From the NCBI RefSeq assembly GCF_900105965.1, contig NZ_FNTV01000001.1, positions 2,294,001 to 2,358,000 of the forward strand: 64,000 bases of DNA. Reading direction: 5' to 3'. Positions 8,265 to 16,030 of the stretch are shown here, piece by piece. Positions within the stretch are counted from its first letter, which is position 1. Each line of letters starts with the position of its first letter. A model generated the notes under the pieces. The model was not told the origin of the DNA. It did no database searches and worked only from the letters and a program-made list of their open reading frames with translations. Origin of the DNA: Arthrobacter alpinus (GTDB lineage Bacteria; Actinomycetota; Actinomycetes; Actinomycetales; Micrococcaceae). Made by a program: the position numbers and the translations under genes.

Positions 8265-9470
8265 CTATTGCGCTGCTGGCCGAAGGGTCCGCAAGGCCGC
8301 GGCGCACAATACCTTGATGCCAACCGAGAGCGCCCGTTCATCCACGATGTAGTCGCCGCGGTGGAGGTCGTACTCTTCGCCACCGGGGACGTGAGTGCCC
8401 AGCCGCATGAGCGATCCCGGGATGCCCTGCAAAAACCAGGCGAAATCTTCTCCGCCCATGGATTGGGGAGCCAGCACCACAGATTCCTCCCCCAATTCTG
8501 CGCGTGCGGCGGCTTCGATGACGGCGGTTTCATGTTCGGAGTTAACTACGGGCGGCACTCCGCGGGTGTGCTCCAGGTGCACATCCACACCAAAGGGGGC
8601 GGCAACCTGCTGCACCACGTCGTCGAGCAGTTCTCCGGCCGCATGCCACGCTTCACGGTCCAAACAACGCATGGTGCCGCTCATGACGCCGTGTCCCGGA
8701 ATGGCGTTGGGCGCGGACCCTGCATTGATTTGGCCCCACACAACAGAGACACCGCTGCGCACATCTACCCGGCGCGAAAGCACGGACGGGACGTTGATGG
8801 CAATTTGCGCCAAGGCAAACACCAGATCTTCCGTCAAATGCGGCCGGGAGGTGTGTCCGCCGCGGCCGGAGAGTTCAATCTTGATGGTGTCTGATGCACT
8901 CGTGATGGGTCCGATGCGGGTACCGATCTTGCCTACGTCAATCCGCGGGTCACAGTGCAGGGCCATGATGCGTGGCACGCCATCGAGGGCACCCTGATCG
9001 ATGCACGCCAGAGCGCCGCCCGGCAGGGTTTCCTCAGCGGGTTGGAAAATGATTCGCACCCGGCCACCCAGGGGTTTGTGCTCGTGCATTTTCGCCAGGA
9101 CCAACGCGATCCCGAGCATCGAGGCCGTGTGAAAATCATGGCCACACCCGTGGGTCACGCCATGATTGCGTGAAGCAAAAGGCAGGCCGGTTTCTTCGAT
9201 GATTGGCAGGGCGTCGATGTCGCCGCGCAGGGCCGTAGCGATTGGGCCCTCGCCCACGTCAACAATGACGCCGGTGCCTTCCAAGCGACGGGGTGAGAGG
9301 CCAGCCGCAGTCAAGCGGTCGAAGATCTTGCCGGACGTGCGGAACTCCTGAAAGGACAGCTCGGGGTGAGCGTGCAGGTCACGACGGAATTCAATGACTT
9401 CATCCAACAATGGTTCAAGCCAGGGGCCTACAGGCTCGGTCGGTTCTGTTTCCAGCGAGTAATTGCGCAC
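8265..9470 (-). CDS. M20 family amidohydrolase/peptidase
   Basis: This is a cytoplasmic dinuclear zinc hydrolase of the M20D group (IAA-amino acid hydrolase/hippuricase/aminoacylase type) of 401 residues. Metal ligands are visible: HGCGHD with Cys109 and His111, the EE pair at 146-147, HCD about 172-174, and GGED near 365, the usual last-ligand region. The dimerisation domain lies around residues 190-310 with GRGGHTSRP. The specific N-acyl substrate cannot be told from sequence. It is transcribed in the same direction as the nucleoside operon but separated from it by about 294 bases, in which I see no gene and which should hold the promoter of the nucleoside operon. Confidence 0.9.
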   Translation of the reverse strand: MRNYSLETEPTEPVGPWLEPLLDEVIEFRRDLHAHPELSFQEFRTSGKIFDRLTAAGLSPRRLEGTGVIVDVGEGPIATALRGDIDALPIIEETGLPFASRNHGVTHGCGHDFHTASMLGIALVLAKMHEHKPLGGRVRIIFQPAEETLPGGALACIDQGALDGVPRIMALHCDPRIDVGKIGTRIGPITSASDTIKIELSGRGGHTSRPHLTEDLVFALAQIAINVPSVLSRRVDVRSGVSVVWGQINAGSAPNAIPGHGVMSGTMRCLDREAWHAAGELLDDVVQQVAAPFGVDVHLEHTRGVPPVVNSEHETAVIEAAARAELGEESVVLAPQSMGGEDFAWFLQGIPGSLMRLGTHVPGGEEYDLHRGDYIVDERALSVGIKVLCAAALRTLRPAAQ

Positions 9471-9594
9471 AGGTCAAACTCTAACCATCTCGTTGCGAAG
9501 GCGCGGCATTGACCTGCGCGCATTACTCCATATGCGAGCAATGACGGGCCGCGTTTGCTCATCACCGCCCAGCCGTATAGGGCGGGGCGGGCGT

Positions 9595-9764
9595 GGGCCC
9601 CCAACTCCGAGGGGCCCCGTTTCAGACGCGCCAGCGGCTGGACCGGGGCGTTGCTGGGCCCACGCGCCAGCGGCTTCACTTCGGGAGGGCGTGGGTGGGC
9701 CCCCAACTCCGAGGGGCCCCAGTTTCAGACGCGCCAGCGGCTGGAACTGGGGAGGAGTTGGGGC
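9595..9764. repeat. Tandem REP-like palindromic elements (two full copies and one short)
   Basis: Copies at about 9595-9660 and 9697-9764 share a GGGCCCCCAACTCCGAGGGG block and the conserved core CAGACGCGCCAGCGGCTGGA. A shorter hairpin at 9656-9695 has the arms CCCACGC/GCGTGGG around a related core. The second copy folds on itself: CCCCAACTCC pairs with GGAGTTGGGG, with an inner stem around the core. The last copy directly abuts the manC stop codon. A further copy is at 62843-62909. The array fills the gap between manC and the M20 hydrolase gene, which otherwise holds nothing recognisable. Confidence 0.85.
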
Positions 9765-10910
9765 CTAGAGGACGTCGGTGTTGCCTTGGGCTTTGAGTCC
9801 GTCGACGGCTTTCTTGACCAGCTGTGAATGTGCGAGGGTCGTGATAAGAAGGGCGTCGGGGGTATCAACCACCACCACGTCTTGGATCCCAACTAGGGCG
9901 ATCACGCGTTTGGTGTCCGAGACCACGATCCCGGTGCTGTCCTCGGTGAAGACACGGGCACCGTCCCCTATGACCTTCACATTCTTACTTTCCTTGGCAC
10001 TGCTGAGCCGGGCGATCGCCGCGAAATCTCCCACATCATCCCAGCTAAAGTCCGCAGGAATCACGGCGACATCCCCCGCATCCGCAGCCGGCTCAGCCAC
10101 CGCATAATCAATGGCGATCTTGGGCAGGGTGGGCCAGACACGATTCTTCACCTCAACCCGCTCCGGGGTGTCCCAGGCCAAGGCGATTTCCATCAACCCC
10201 TCATACAGGGCAGGCTCGTTGGCCTTGAGGTGATGAAGCATCAAATCCACCGGCGCCACGAACATTCCAGCATTCCAACTGTATTCACCACTGGCCAGGT
10301 ACTCCTCGGCGATTTCCTGACTGGGCTTCTCGACGAACTTCGCCACAGCATGAGCCCGCGGCGCACCCGCCACCGAAAGCGGTGCACCGATGCGGACATA
10401 CCCGAACCCGGTCGAGGCATGGGTTGGCTTGATACCGATCGTGACGATCTTGCCCGTGGCCGCGGTGTAGATGGCCTCACGCACAGCATCCTGGAACTTC
10501 TCCACGGGACTGATGACCTGATCGGCCGCGAACGAGCCCATGATCGCGGAAGGATCACGAACAAACAAGATCGCCGCAGCCAAACCAATGGCCGCACCGG
10601 AATCCTTCGGCTCAGTTTCCAACACCAGATTCGCATCAGCGATCTCCGGCAACTGCCGGCACACCGCCTCACGATGCGCATCCCCGGTCACCAACAAAAC
10701 CCGCTCACCACTAAGGGGTTCCAAACGGTCATAGGTAGCCCGAATCAAGGTACTACCGCTCCCGGTGAGGTCATGGAGAAACTTCGGAGCAGCAGCACGG
10801 GACAACGGCCACAACCGAGTACCAACCCCACCAGCCGGGATCACAGCATAAAACCTATTCAAGGGATCCGCAGCTACAAGCCCGGGTTCAACCATTTTTT
10901 GCGTATTCAT
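9765..10910 (-). CDS. manC: Mannose-1-phosphate guanylyltransferase
   Basis: It makes GDP-mannose from mannose 1-phosphate and GTP for cell-wall glycans and glycolipids. The nucleotidyltransferase motif IPAGGVGTRLWPLSR is at residues 24-38, followed by KFLHDLTG. FVEKP (near 165) and the WNAGMFV stretch (near 185) are the sugar-phosphate-binding elements. At about 381 residues it has only the GMP domain and lacks a C-terminal phosphomannose isomerase domain. The start is taken as the ATG at 10908-10910 (MNTQKMVEPG). ATGs at 10911-10913 and 10920-10922 are possible, while the frame upstream to 11084 has atypical composition and is not believed. It is divergent from sdhC, with a 301-base gap between them. 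Confidence 0.92.
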   Translation of the reverse strand: MNTQKMVEPGLVAADPLNRFYAVIPAGGVGTRLWPLSRAAAPKFLHDLTGSGSTLIRATYDRLEPLSGERVLLVTGDAHREAVCRQLPEIADANLVLETEPKDSGAAIGLAAAILFVRDPSAIMGSFAADQVISPVEKFQDAVREAIYTAATGKIVTIGIKPTHASTGFGYVRIGAPLSVAGAPRAHAVAKFVEKPSQEIAEEYLASGEYSWNAGMFVAPVDLMLHHLKANEPALYEGLMEIALAWDTPERVEVKNRVWPTLPKIAIDYAVAEPAADAGDVAVIPADFSWDDVGDFAAIARLSSAKESKNVKVIGDGARVFTEDSTGIVVSDTKRVIALVGIQDVVVVDTPDALLITTLAHSQLVKKAVDGLKAQGNTDVL

Positions 10911-11115
10911 CATCACCACCATAGGCGATGGATATGTGCCAACCCCTTCAAACTCGGGTGATTTACGCCAAAGTTCCACCCAGAGTCGTAGGCCGGGAAC
11001 CCGGCGTCGTGCCTTATCAAGGCAGTGCCGACGCCACATACACCATGCAATTGGGACACGCCTGTGATTTGTCGCATAGAGCAAGGAGTGCCTAAGTTGA
11101 ATATGCTGTTAGCGA

Positions 11116-11131
11116 AGCCTAAATTTAGGCT
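11116..11131. promoter_or_regulatory. 16-bp perfect palindrome upstream of sdhC
   Basis: AGCCTAAATTTAGGCT is exactly self-complementary and lies 80-95 bases before the sdhC start, in the 301-base region between manC and sdhC. The region holds no gene. The halves contain TTAGGCT, which resembles half-sites of iron-dependent DtxR/IdeR regulators, but the full iron-box consensus is not present. A role as an operator for the iron-rich SDH operon is inference. Confidence 0.4.
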
Positions 11132-11211
11132 CAAGTATGAGTGCTCACGCCGTGTGCGTTTCCCCGCGTGGAACCACGCCAGCGCAACGGTGACGCAGGA
11201 AGGTTTATTCA

Positions 11212-11604
11212 GTGCCGACAAAACCAGCTGGCACTCTGTATCGCGGCCGAGAAGGCATGTGGTCCTGGGTGGGACACCGAATTACCGGTGTAGTTATCTT
11301 TATTTTCTTGTTGGTGCACGTTCTGGACACCTCTTTGGTGCGAGTTTCCCCAGAGGCGTACACAGCAGTTATTGGGGCGTACAAGAACCCCATTATGGGC
11401 TTGGGTGAGGCCGGCCTCGTCGCCGCAATCGTGTTCCACGCCTTCAACGGCCTGCGCATCATTGCCATCGACTTCTGGAAGAAGGGCCCCAAATACCAGC
11501 GCCAGCTGCTCTGGGGTGTTCTGGCCCTGTGGGCCGTGACGATGATCCCGTTCCTGATTCGCCACCTCACCATTGTCTTCTCTAATTTCTTCGGGGGGCA
11601 CTAA
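11212..11604 (+). CDS. sdhC: Succinate dehydrogenase cytochrome b556 subunit
   Basis: This is the membrane anchor subunit of complex II, which helps bind heme and quinone. The 130-residue protein has three predicted membrane helices (about 24-42, 66-85, 98-118). HRITG at 22-26 is the family signature, His36 and His76 (FHAFNGLRII) are candidate heme ligands. The start is GTG at 11212, with an AGGAAGG ribosome-binding site about 10 bases upstream. It is the first gene of sdhCDAB, and its stop codon abuts the sdhD start. Confidence 0.95.
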   Translation: MPTKPAGTLYRGREGMWSWVGHRITGVVIFIFLLVHVLDTSLVRVSPEAYTAVIGAYKNPIMGLGEAGLVAAIVFHAFNGLRIIAIDFWKKGPKYQRQLLWGVLALWAVTMIPFLIRHLTIVFSNFFGGH

Positions 11605-12072
11605 ATGAGCACCGATTCAATTGCCGCACCGCGCTCCAACAGCGCACAGTCACCCAAGTACAAGCGCAGCAAGGGCTCCAACTCCAGCTTTGAGATGGTT
11701 GCCTGGCTGTTCATGCGCCTTTCCGGCGTAGTTCTGATTGTGCTGATCTTCGGCCACCTCTTCGTGAACCTCATGGTTGGCGACGGAATCCACGCCATCG
11801 ACTTCGGCTTTGTTGCCGGCAAGTGGGCAGATCCGTTCTGGCAGATCTGGGACCTGGCCATGCTCTGGTTGGCCATCCTGCACGGCACCAACGGTGTCCG
11901 CACCATCATCAACGACTACGCCGAGCGCGCAGGCACCCGCATGACCCTTAAGACGGTCCTCTACGTTGCCTCCGCCGTGATCATCGTGCTGGGCACCCTG
12001 GTCATCTTCACCTTTGACCCGTGCCCTCCCGGCGCAGTCATCGATCTCCCGTCCTTCTGCACCGTTCCTTAA
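11605..12072 (+). CDS. sdhD: Succinate dehydrogenase membrane anchor subunit
   Basis: This is the second membrane anchor of complex II, with 155 residues and three hydrophobic segments (about 36-56, 82-98, 112-134). His51 in IFGHLFVNL and His93 in LHGTNGVR are the conserved heme/quinone-side positions of the actinobacterial SdhD family. The N-terminal 30 residues are polar and rich in Ser and Lys. The ATG directly follows the sdhC TAA (TAAATG). A 90-base gap to sdhA contains two short inverted repeats (a GTTCC/GGAAC stem and a doubled CCCGGG). Confidence 0.94.
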   Translation: MSTDSIAAPRSNSAQSPKYKRSKGSNSSFEMVAWLFMRLSGVVLIVLIFGHLFVNLMVGDGIHAIDFGFVAGKWADPFWQIWDLAMLWLAILHGTNGVRTIINDYAERAGTRMTLKTVLYVASAVIIVLGTLVIFTFDPCPPGAVIDLPSFCTVP

Positions 12073-12162
12073 TTAGGGAACAGGCCCGGGATTACTTGCC
12101 CGGGTGATGTACGAAGTGAACAACAGTATTTTGCGCAGTAAATGAGAGAAAGAGCATCCAGT

Positions 12163-13962
12163 ATGCAGGTCCACAAATACGACGTCGTAATCGTCGGGGC
12201 CGGTGGCGCAGGAATGCGTGCCGCCATTGAATCCGGCCAGCGTGCCCACACCGCTGTCCTGACCAAGCTCTACCCCACCCGCTCGCACACAGGTGCAGCG
12301 CAGGGCGGCATGTGCGCCGCACTGGCCAACGTGGAAGAAGACAACTGGGAGTGGCACACCTTTGACACCGTCAAGGGTGGCGATTACCTGGTTGACCAGG
12401 ACGCTGCGGAGGTCATGGCCAAGGAAGCCATTGACGCCGTCATCGACCTGGAAAAGATGGGCCTGCCGTTCAACCGCACGCCCGAGGGCCGCATTGACCA
12501 GCGCCGTTTCGGTGGCCACACCCGTGACCACGGCAAGGCTCCGGTTCGCCGTGCATGCTACGCCGCCGACCGTACCGGCCACATGATTCTGCAGACCCTG
12601 TACCAAAACTGCGTCAAGCACAACGTTGAGTTCTACAACGAGTACTACGTGTTGGATTTGCTGACGGTTGAAGAGGAAGCCACCCGCGAGGATGGCTCCA
12701 TCTACCTGCAGAAGAAGACCGCCGGCGTCGTTTCCTACGACCTCGCCACGGGCGAACTGCACATCTTCCAGGCCAAGAGCGTTGTTTTGGCTACCGGTGG
12801 TGCAGGCAAGGTCTTCAAGACCACCTCCAACGCACACACCCTGACCGGTGACGGCATGGGCATTGCGTTCCGCAAGGGCATCCCGCTGGAAGACATGGAG
12901 TTCTTCCAGTTCCATCCGACAGGTCTTGCCGGTTTGGGCATTCTGCTCTCCGAGGCTGCACGTGGCGAAGGCGCCATCCTGCGAAACTCTGAGGGTGAGC
13001 GCTTTATGGAGCGTTACGCTCCCACCATCAAGGACTTGGCTCCTCGCGACATCGTGGCCCGATCCATGGCCAACGAGGTTCGTGAAGGCCGCGGTTGCGG
13101 CCCGAACAAGGACTACGTTCTTCTTGACTTGACCCACCTGGAGCCGGCCCACATTGACGCCAAGCTCCCGGATATCACCGAGTTCGCCCGCACCTACCTG
13201 GGTGTGGAGCCGTACACGGAGCCGGTCCCGGTTTTCCCCACGGCTCACTACGCCATGGGCGGTGTGCCCACGAACATCACCACCGAGGTTCTGCAGGACA
13301 ACAACACCATCATCCCGGGCCTCTACGCCGCCGGTGAGGTTGCTTGCGTTTCCGTCCACGGTTCAAACCGCTTGGGCACCAACTCACTGTTGGACATCAA
13401 CGTCTTCGGTAAGCGCGCCGGTGTGGCCGCTGCTGAATACGCCAAGACTGCCGACTTTGTTGACCTGCCGGAGAACCCGGAAGCCGACACAGTCGCCATG
13501 CTGGAGCATGTCCGCACGTCCGACGGCGGCGAGAAGGTTGCGCTGATCCGCAAGGATCTGCAGGACACCATGGATGCCAACATGCAGGTGTTCCGTACTG
13601 CCGAGTCCATCGACAAGGTCCTTGCCGATATCGCTTCTTTCGAGGAGCGCTACTCACGCATCACCGTCCAGGACAAGGGCAAGCGTTTCAACCTTGATCT
13701 GCTTGAGGCTGTGGAGCTTGGCTTCCTGCTTGAACTGGCCAAGGTCATGACGGTTGCTGCCCTGCACCGTCAGGAATCCCGTGGCGGTCACTACCGCGAA
13801 GATTTCCCGGACCGCGATGATGAGAACTTCATGAAGCACTCCATGGCTTACCTGGATGCAGATGTCACGGTGGAAAGCTCCGCCGAGTCAATTGCTGGAA
13901 TCCGTCTGGAAACCAAGCCTGTTGTTGTTACGCGTTACCAGCCGATGGTGAGGAAGTACTAA
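12163..13962 (+). CDS. sdhA: Succinate dehydrogenase flavoprotein subunit
   Basis: This is the catalytic subunit that oxidises succinate to fumarate with covalently bound FAD. The dinucleotide-binding GAGGAG is at residues 12-17, and the FAD-attachment motif RSHTGAAQGG at 40-49, with His42 the expected flavinylated residue. FQFHPTG (about 246-252) and HGSNRLGTNSLLD (about 400-412) are active-site and FAD-binding stretches. The start is taken at the ATG 12163 (MQVHKYDVV), behind a GAGAAAGAG ribosome-binding site. An ATG at 12142 would add seven residues. The 599-residue length is typical. The stop overlaps the sdhB start by one base (TAATG). Confidence 0.97.
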   Translation: MQVHKYDVVIVGAGGAGMRAAIESGQRAHTAVLTKLYPTRSHTGAAQGGMCAALANVEEDNWEWHTFDTVKGGDYLVDQDAAEVMAKEAIDAVIDLEKMGLPFNRTPEGRIDQRRFGGHTRDHGKAPVRRACYAADRTGHMILQTLYQNCVKHNVEFYNEYYVLDLLTVEEEATREDGSIYLQKKTAGVVSYDLATGELHIFQAKSVVLATGGAGKVFKTTSNAHTLTGDGMGIAFRKGIPLEDMEFFQFHPTGLAGLGILLSEAARGEGAILRNSEGERFMERYAPTIKDLAPRDIVARSMANEVREGRGCGPNKDYVLLDLTHLEPAHIDAKLPDITEFARTYLGVEPYTEPVPVFPTAHYAMGGVPTNITTEVLQDNNTIIPGLYAAGEVACVSVHGSNRLGTNSLLDINVFGKRAGVAAAEYAKTADFVDLPENPEADTVAMLEHVRTSDGGEKVALIRKDLQDTMDANMQVFRTAESIDKVLADIASFEERYSRITVQDKGKRFNLDLLEAVELGFLLELAKVMTVAALHRQESRGGHYREDFPDRDDENFMKHSMAYLDADVTVESSAESIAGIRLETKPVVVTRYQPMVRKY

Positions 13963-14753
13963 TGAGCGCCGTAGAAACTGAATTGCCGGAGCCGGCATCA
14001 AAGATTGAACTTCCCGCACACCTGGGCGGCGGCGGGGAAATCCCCACGTTCGATGTCACCCTGCGCGTGCGCCGCTACGACCCCGAAACCTCGGAAGAGT
14101 CGAAGTGGGAAGACTTCACCATGACCATGTACGGCACCGACCGCGTGCTGGATGCCCTGCACAAGGTCAAGTGGGAGCAGGACGGCTCGCTGACCTTCCG
14201 CCGCTCCTGCGCCCACGGTGTTTGCGGTTCCGATGCCATGCGCATCAACGGCCGCAACCGCCTGGCCTGCAAGACCCTGCTGAAGGACCTGGACACGTCC
14301 AAGCCCATCACGGTTGAGCCCATCAAGGGCCTGCCCGTGGAGAAGGACCTCATCGTGGACATGGAGCCGTTCTTCCAGTCCTTCCGCGAGGTCATGCCCT
14401 TCCTGGTCAACCGTGGCCACGAGCCCGCCAAGGAGCGCCTGCAGTCCGCCGAGGACCGCGAGCGTTTTGACGACACCACCAAGTGCATCCTGTGCGCCGC
14501 GTGCACGTCTTCTTGCCCCGTGTTCTGGACCGACGGCCAGTACTTCGGCCCGGCAGCCATTGTGAATGCTCACCGCTTCATCTTTGACTCCCGCGACGAT
14601 GCCGGCGACATGCGTCTGGAAATCCTCAACGACAAAGAGGGCGTGTGGCGTTGCCGCACCACCTTCAACTGCACCGAGGCATGCCCCCGCGGCATCCAGG
14701 TGACGCAGGCAATCGCCGAGGTCAAGCAGGCCATCCTGGCCCGCCAGATCTAG
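13962..14753 (+). CDS. sdhB: Succinate dehydrogenase iron-sulfur subunit
   Basis: This electron-transfer subunit has three Fe-S clusters. The 2Fe-2S ligands are Cys83, Cys88, Asp91 and Cys103 in the CAHGVCGSD...LACKT region. The 4Fe-4S and 3Fe-4S centres are formed by CILCAACTSSC (175-185) and C231, C237, C241 with the CPRGI element. Asp in place of the third 2Fe-2S cysteine is a known natural variant. The protein has 263 residues with a slightly long Pro/Glu-rich N-terminus. It is the last gene of the operon and is followed by a terminator 20 bases downstream. Confidence 0.97.
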   Translation: MSAVETELPEPASKIELPAHLGGGGEIPTFDVTLRVRRYDPETSEESKWEDFTMTMYGTDRVLDALHKVKWEQDGSLTFRRSCAHGVCGSDAMRINGRNRLACKTLLKDLDTSKPITVEPIKGLPVEKDLIVDMEPFFQSFREVMPFLVNRGHEPAKERLQSAEDRERFDDTTKCILCAACTSSCPVFWTDGQYFGPAAIVNAHRFIFDSRDDAGDMRLEILNDKEGVWRCRTTFNCTEACPRGIQVTQAIAEVKQAILARQI

Positions 14754-14772
14754 TAGTTCCTGCTCTGCACTA

Positions 14773-14804
14773 GCGCCGTTCCCTTTATGGGGAGCGGCGC
14801 TTTT
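14773..14804 (+). terminator. Terminator after sdhCDAB
   Basis: A GC-rich stem (GCGCCG...CGGCGC, with TTCCC opposite GGGGA) and a short loop is followed by TTTT, 20 bases past the sdhB stop. This is a good intrinsic terminator for the operon. Confidence 0.8.
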
Positions 14805-14827
14805 GCGTTCCCCGCCTTCTCCCCGTC

Positions 14828-14895
14828 GAGTCAGACGCTCCCCCGTTGAGGAAGACGTTGCGCTGCGGCTACCTCGGCAGGTATCCGTCTGACTC
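14828..14895. repeat. GAGTCAGACG inverted repeat, left of DUF559-type gene
   Basis: GAGTCAGACG at 14828-14837 and its complement CGTCTGACTC at 14886-14895 enclose 48 bases. The same 10-base arms recur, extended to 14 bases, on the other side of the neighbouring gene (15939-16006). Confidence 0.65.
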
Positions 14896-14968
14896 ACCTC
14901 AGGAGCAGTTATCCAGCTTCCACAGGTACGACGCCGGGCCTTCCGCAGGCACTCATCCTCCTTGGCTA

Positions 14969-15934
14969 GTGCCCACCGGGAACACGGAAGGAGGCCACAA
15001 TCCACTCACGGCAAGGTTCCTCGCATCCTTCCCAGCTAGAAGGATTGCTTGGCGGAGAAGCCAGTTACGCGACGCCGGATTCGACGACCGTGCCGTGCAG
15101 CGCCTCGTCGCGGGAACCGTACTGATACGCGTCCGTCAAGGCGCCTACATTCGAGGCTCCTATTGGTCACAGCCATCCAATGACGCGCGTGATCGGACAA
15201 CCATCTTCATGCACGCCTTTGGCACGCCAACCTCATCCCTTGGTGGATTCGTCTACAGCCATACATCCGCAGCCCGGCTCCACAGGCTCAATCTGTGGAA
15301 AGCCCATACTTTGGTGCACGTGACGCAGACCAGGACACCTTCCAGCACAGGGTCAGATTCCGGCAAGCTCATCCATATGGCCGTTCTGCCCAGCAGTGAC
15401 ATCACCCAGGTCGACAATATGCGGGCAACATCGCTGGAACGCACTGTCGTGGACTGTTGCCTCACCATGCCCCACAAGCAGGCCTTGATCCTCACTGACC
15501 ATGTGCTCCAGCTCGGAACCTCCATGGACAAGCTGCTGGAGGCTGCCAGTAAGCTGGGCCGCCATAGAGGTGTTAAGACGCTGAGGAAGGTGCTGGCCTA
15601 CGCGGATGGACGCTCAGAATCGCCGGGTGAAACTCTGACGCGCGACTTGCTGCGCGAGCTTCTTATCGAGGCGCCAACGCTCCAATATTGGATCACCACA
15701 CGGCAGGGGCGCCACCGTGTTGACTTCGCTTGGGTCAATAAACGCGCAGTCCTCGAATTCGATGGGAAGGGAAACTACTTCGACAATCGGCCCACAGACA
15801 AGGCAGTCTTCCTGGAACCCAAACGTGAGGCTGCAATGCTCGAGGAAGGTTGGACGGTGCTCCGTATTGAGCGGAAGGATCTGTTCAACGAGGTTTCCCT
15901 GAAGGCCAGAATTCTGGCCGCCCTCAACCACTGA
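14969..15934 (+). CDS. AbiEi-like N-terminal/DUF559-like endonuclease-fold protein
   Basis: This is an orphan protein of a family very common in Micrococcales genomes. The N-terminal part (RRSQLRDAGFDDRAVQRLVAGTVLIRVRQGAYI) resembles the winged-helix domain of AbiEi-type antitoxins. The C-terminal part has a Vsr/DUF559-like nuclease-fold motif, RHRVDFAW followed by AVLEFDGKG, with D and E-x-x-K-like spacing. No partner toxin gene is adjacent. The start is uncertain: GTG at 14969 is chosen, but a strong AAGGAGG at about 14989-14995 has no usable in-frame start behind it, and the frame is open back to 14846. The function is unknown; a mobile or defence-related role is only a guess. The gene is flanked by the GAGTCAGACG repeats. 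Confidence 0.75.
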   Translation: MPTGNTEGGHNPLTARFLASFPARRIAWRRSQLRDAGFDDRAVQRLVAGTVLIRVRQGAYIRGSYWSQPSNDARDRTTIFMHAFGTPTSSLGGFVYSHTSAARLHRLNLWKAHTLVHVTQTRTPSSTGSDSGKLIHMAVLPSSDITQVDNMRATSLERTVVDCCLTMPHKQALILTDHVLQLGTSMDKLLEAASKLGRHRGVKTLRKVLAYADGRSESPGETLTRDLLRELLIEAPTLQYWITTRQGRHRVDFAWVNKRAVLEFDGKGNYFDNRPTDKAVFLEPKREAAMLEEGWTVLRIERKDLFNEVSLKARILAALNH

Positions 15935-15938
15935 ACTC

Positions 15939-16006
15939 GAGTCAGACGGAGCACTGCACACGAAGACACTGCCGAACGTCTCAGCAGACAGGGCTCCGTC
16001 TGACTC
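15939..16006. repeat. GAGTCAGACGGAGC inverted repeat, right of DUF559-type gene
   Basis: Perfect 14-base arms (15939-15952 and 15993-16006) enclose 40 bases between two convergent genes. The outer ten bases match the repeat at 14828-14895. It may terminate transcription from either side, but there is no T-run. Confidence 0.7.
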
Positions 16007-16030
16007 GGCAACGGGTGCACGTGGAAACGG

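Noticed and set aside
9595..9764. CRISPR-like repeats
   Set aside because: Only two or three unequal copies with palindromic arms and no regular spacers or cas genes; fits REP elements.
12073..13359. 428-codon minus-strand frame opposite sdhA
   Set aside because: Shadow of sdhA; no promoter, ribosome-binding site or domain.
14969..15934. Complete AbiE toxin-antitoxin system
   Set aside because: Only one gene is present, and its C-terminus is a DUF559-type nuclease fold. No AbiEii nucleotidyltransferase gene is adjacent.
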